Shown here piece after piece: positions 13,738 through 13,995 of a DNA stretch of 13,995 bases. This DNA comes from an uncultured Rhodanobacter sp. (GTDB lineage: Bacteria > Pseudomonadota > Gammaproteobacteria > Xanthomonadales > Rhodanobacteraceae), in NCBI GenBank assembly GCA_937906285.1, contig CALCWL010000427.1, positions 1 to 13,995 of the forward strand, in the 5' to 3' direction. Every line of letters begins with the position of its first letter. The stretch's first letter is position 1. The notes below the pieces were generated by a model that worked only from the letters and a program-made list of their open reading frames with translations, ran no database searches and was not told the DNA's origin. The translations under genes and the position numbers were made by a program.

Positions 13738-13995
13738 TCAACCCAGCCGCGCCCACGCCCGCACCGGAAACGTGCCCATGCCTGCCATGCGCATCGGCAC
13801 GGCGGAGAAGCGCAGCTTCTCGGCGGGCAGCGCGGCGAGTGAGGCTAGGTTCTCGACGATCGGGATGCTGGCGGCCAGCAGGATCGAGTGGGCGGGCCTT
13901 TGCGGATCGCCGGTGTCGTCGATGTCGAGCGCGTCGATGCCGACCAGCACCGCGCCGTGATCGCGCAGGTACTCCGCGCCGTCGCGGCTGAGGAA
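13738..13995 (-). CDS. Cyclase/kynurenine formamidase-like metal-dependent hydrolase, C-terminal part (5' end outside window)
   Basis: The last 85 residues of a protein whose frame is open at the window edge. Recognisable segments are FLSRDGAEYLRDHGAVLVGI, DALDIDDTGDPQRPAHSILL, IPIVENLASLAALP and AVPMRMAGMGTFPVRAWARL. These fit the C-terminal half of the cyclase family (PF04199 type; kynurenine formamidase and related hydrolases), including the family pattern D-x-x-x-x-D near the active site, a conserved H in RPAHSILL, and the terminal strand GMGTFPVRA. The zinc-binding N-terminal motif (HxGTHxD in the family) would lie outside the window, so activity cannot be judged. It is on the same strand as and upstream of the nos operon, separated by about 160-190 bases with its own promoter, so it is probably not part of it. 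Confidence 0.8.
   Translation of the reverse strand, partial: FLSRDGAEYLRDHGAVLVGIDALDIDDTGDPQRPAHSILLAASIPIVENLASLAALPAEKLRFSAVPMRMAGMGTFPVRAWARLG

Noticed and set aside
1..13995. tRNA or rRNA genes, CRISPR arrays, insertion sequences, toxin-antitoxin or defence genes
   Set aside because: Looked for by eye on both strands; no tRNA-like arms, spaced direct repeats, transposase-like proteins or terminal inverted repeats were seen.

Overview
The window is about 14 kb of very GC-rich, densely coding DNA. It most likely comes from a gammaproteobacterium of the Xanthomonadales/Rhodanobacteraceae type (Rhodanobacter-like). That placement is an inference from the dapD - arsC-like - dapE arrangement, the codon bias and a clade I denitrification-type nos cluster; it was not tested by a search.

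Left part (1-3256, plus strand): the 3' end of dapD, a Spx/ArsC-like thiol protein overlapping it, a DUF2165 membrane protein, a broken VIT1/CCC1-family (rubrerythrin-VIT type) metal transporter gene, and an intact dapE. dapD and dapE are both succinylase-branch lysine/diaminopimelate genes, so this is housekeeping chromosome with small accessory genes between them. The VIT1-like gene carries a deletion plus frameshift and is called a pseudogene.

Middle and right (13543 down to 3313, minus strand): a nearly gapless nine-gene nitrous oxide reduction operon, in transcription order ferredoxin-NADP reductase-like flavoprotein, apbE (NosX-type FMN transferase), nosR, nosZ, nosD, nosF, nosY, nosL and tatA. 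NosZ is the periplasmic copper enzyme that reduces N2O to N2. NosR is the membrane flavo-iron-sulfur protein that serves it, and ApbE attaches FMN to NosR. NosDFY and NosL supply the copper and sulfur centre. TatA belongs to the Tat pathway that exports folded NosZ (twin-arginine signal) and probably ApbE. nosF/nosY and apbE/nosR overlap at start and stop, and nosD/nosF overlap by 17 bases, so translational coupling is likely. A strong 13-bp hairpin sits between nosZ and nosD.

Upstream of the first operon gene is a perfect FNR/DNR/NNR-type dyad, followed exactly 22 bases later by a -10-like hexamer. This is class II activator geometry and suggests oxygen/NO-responsive control of the whole operon. 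It also implies that the first gene starts at GTG 13543, not at the ATG at 13576. The right edge (13738-13995) is the C-terminal end of a cyclase/kynurenine-formamidase-like protein on the minus strand.

No RNA genes, CRISPR arrays, insertion sequences or attachment sites were recognised. The most unusual features are the NAD(P)H-flavoprotein plus apbE at the head of a nos operon, and the well-placed FNR-type promoter.
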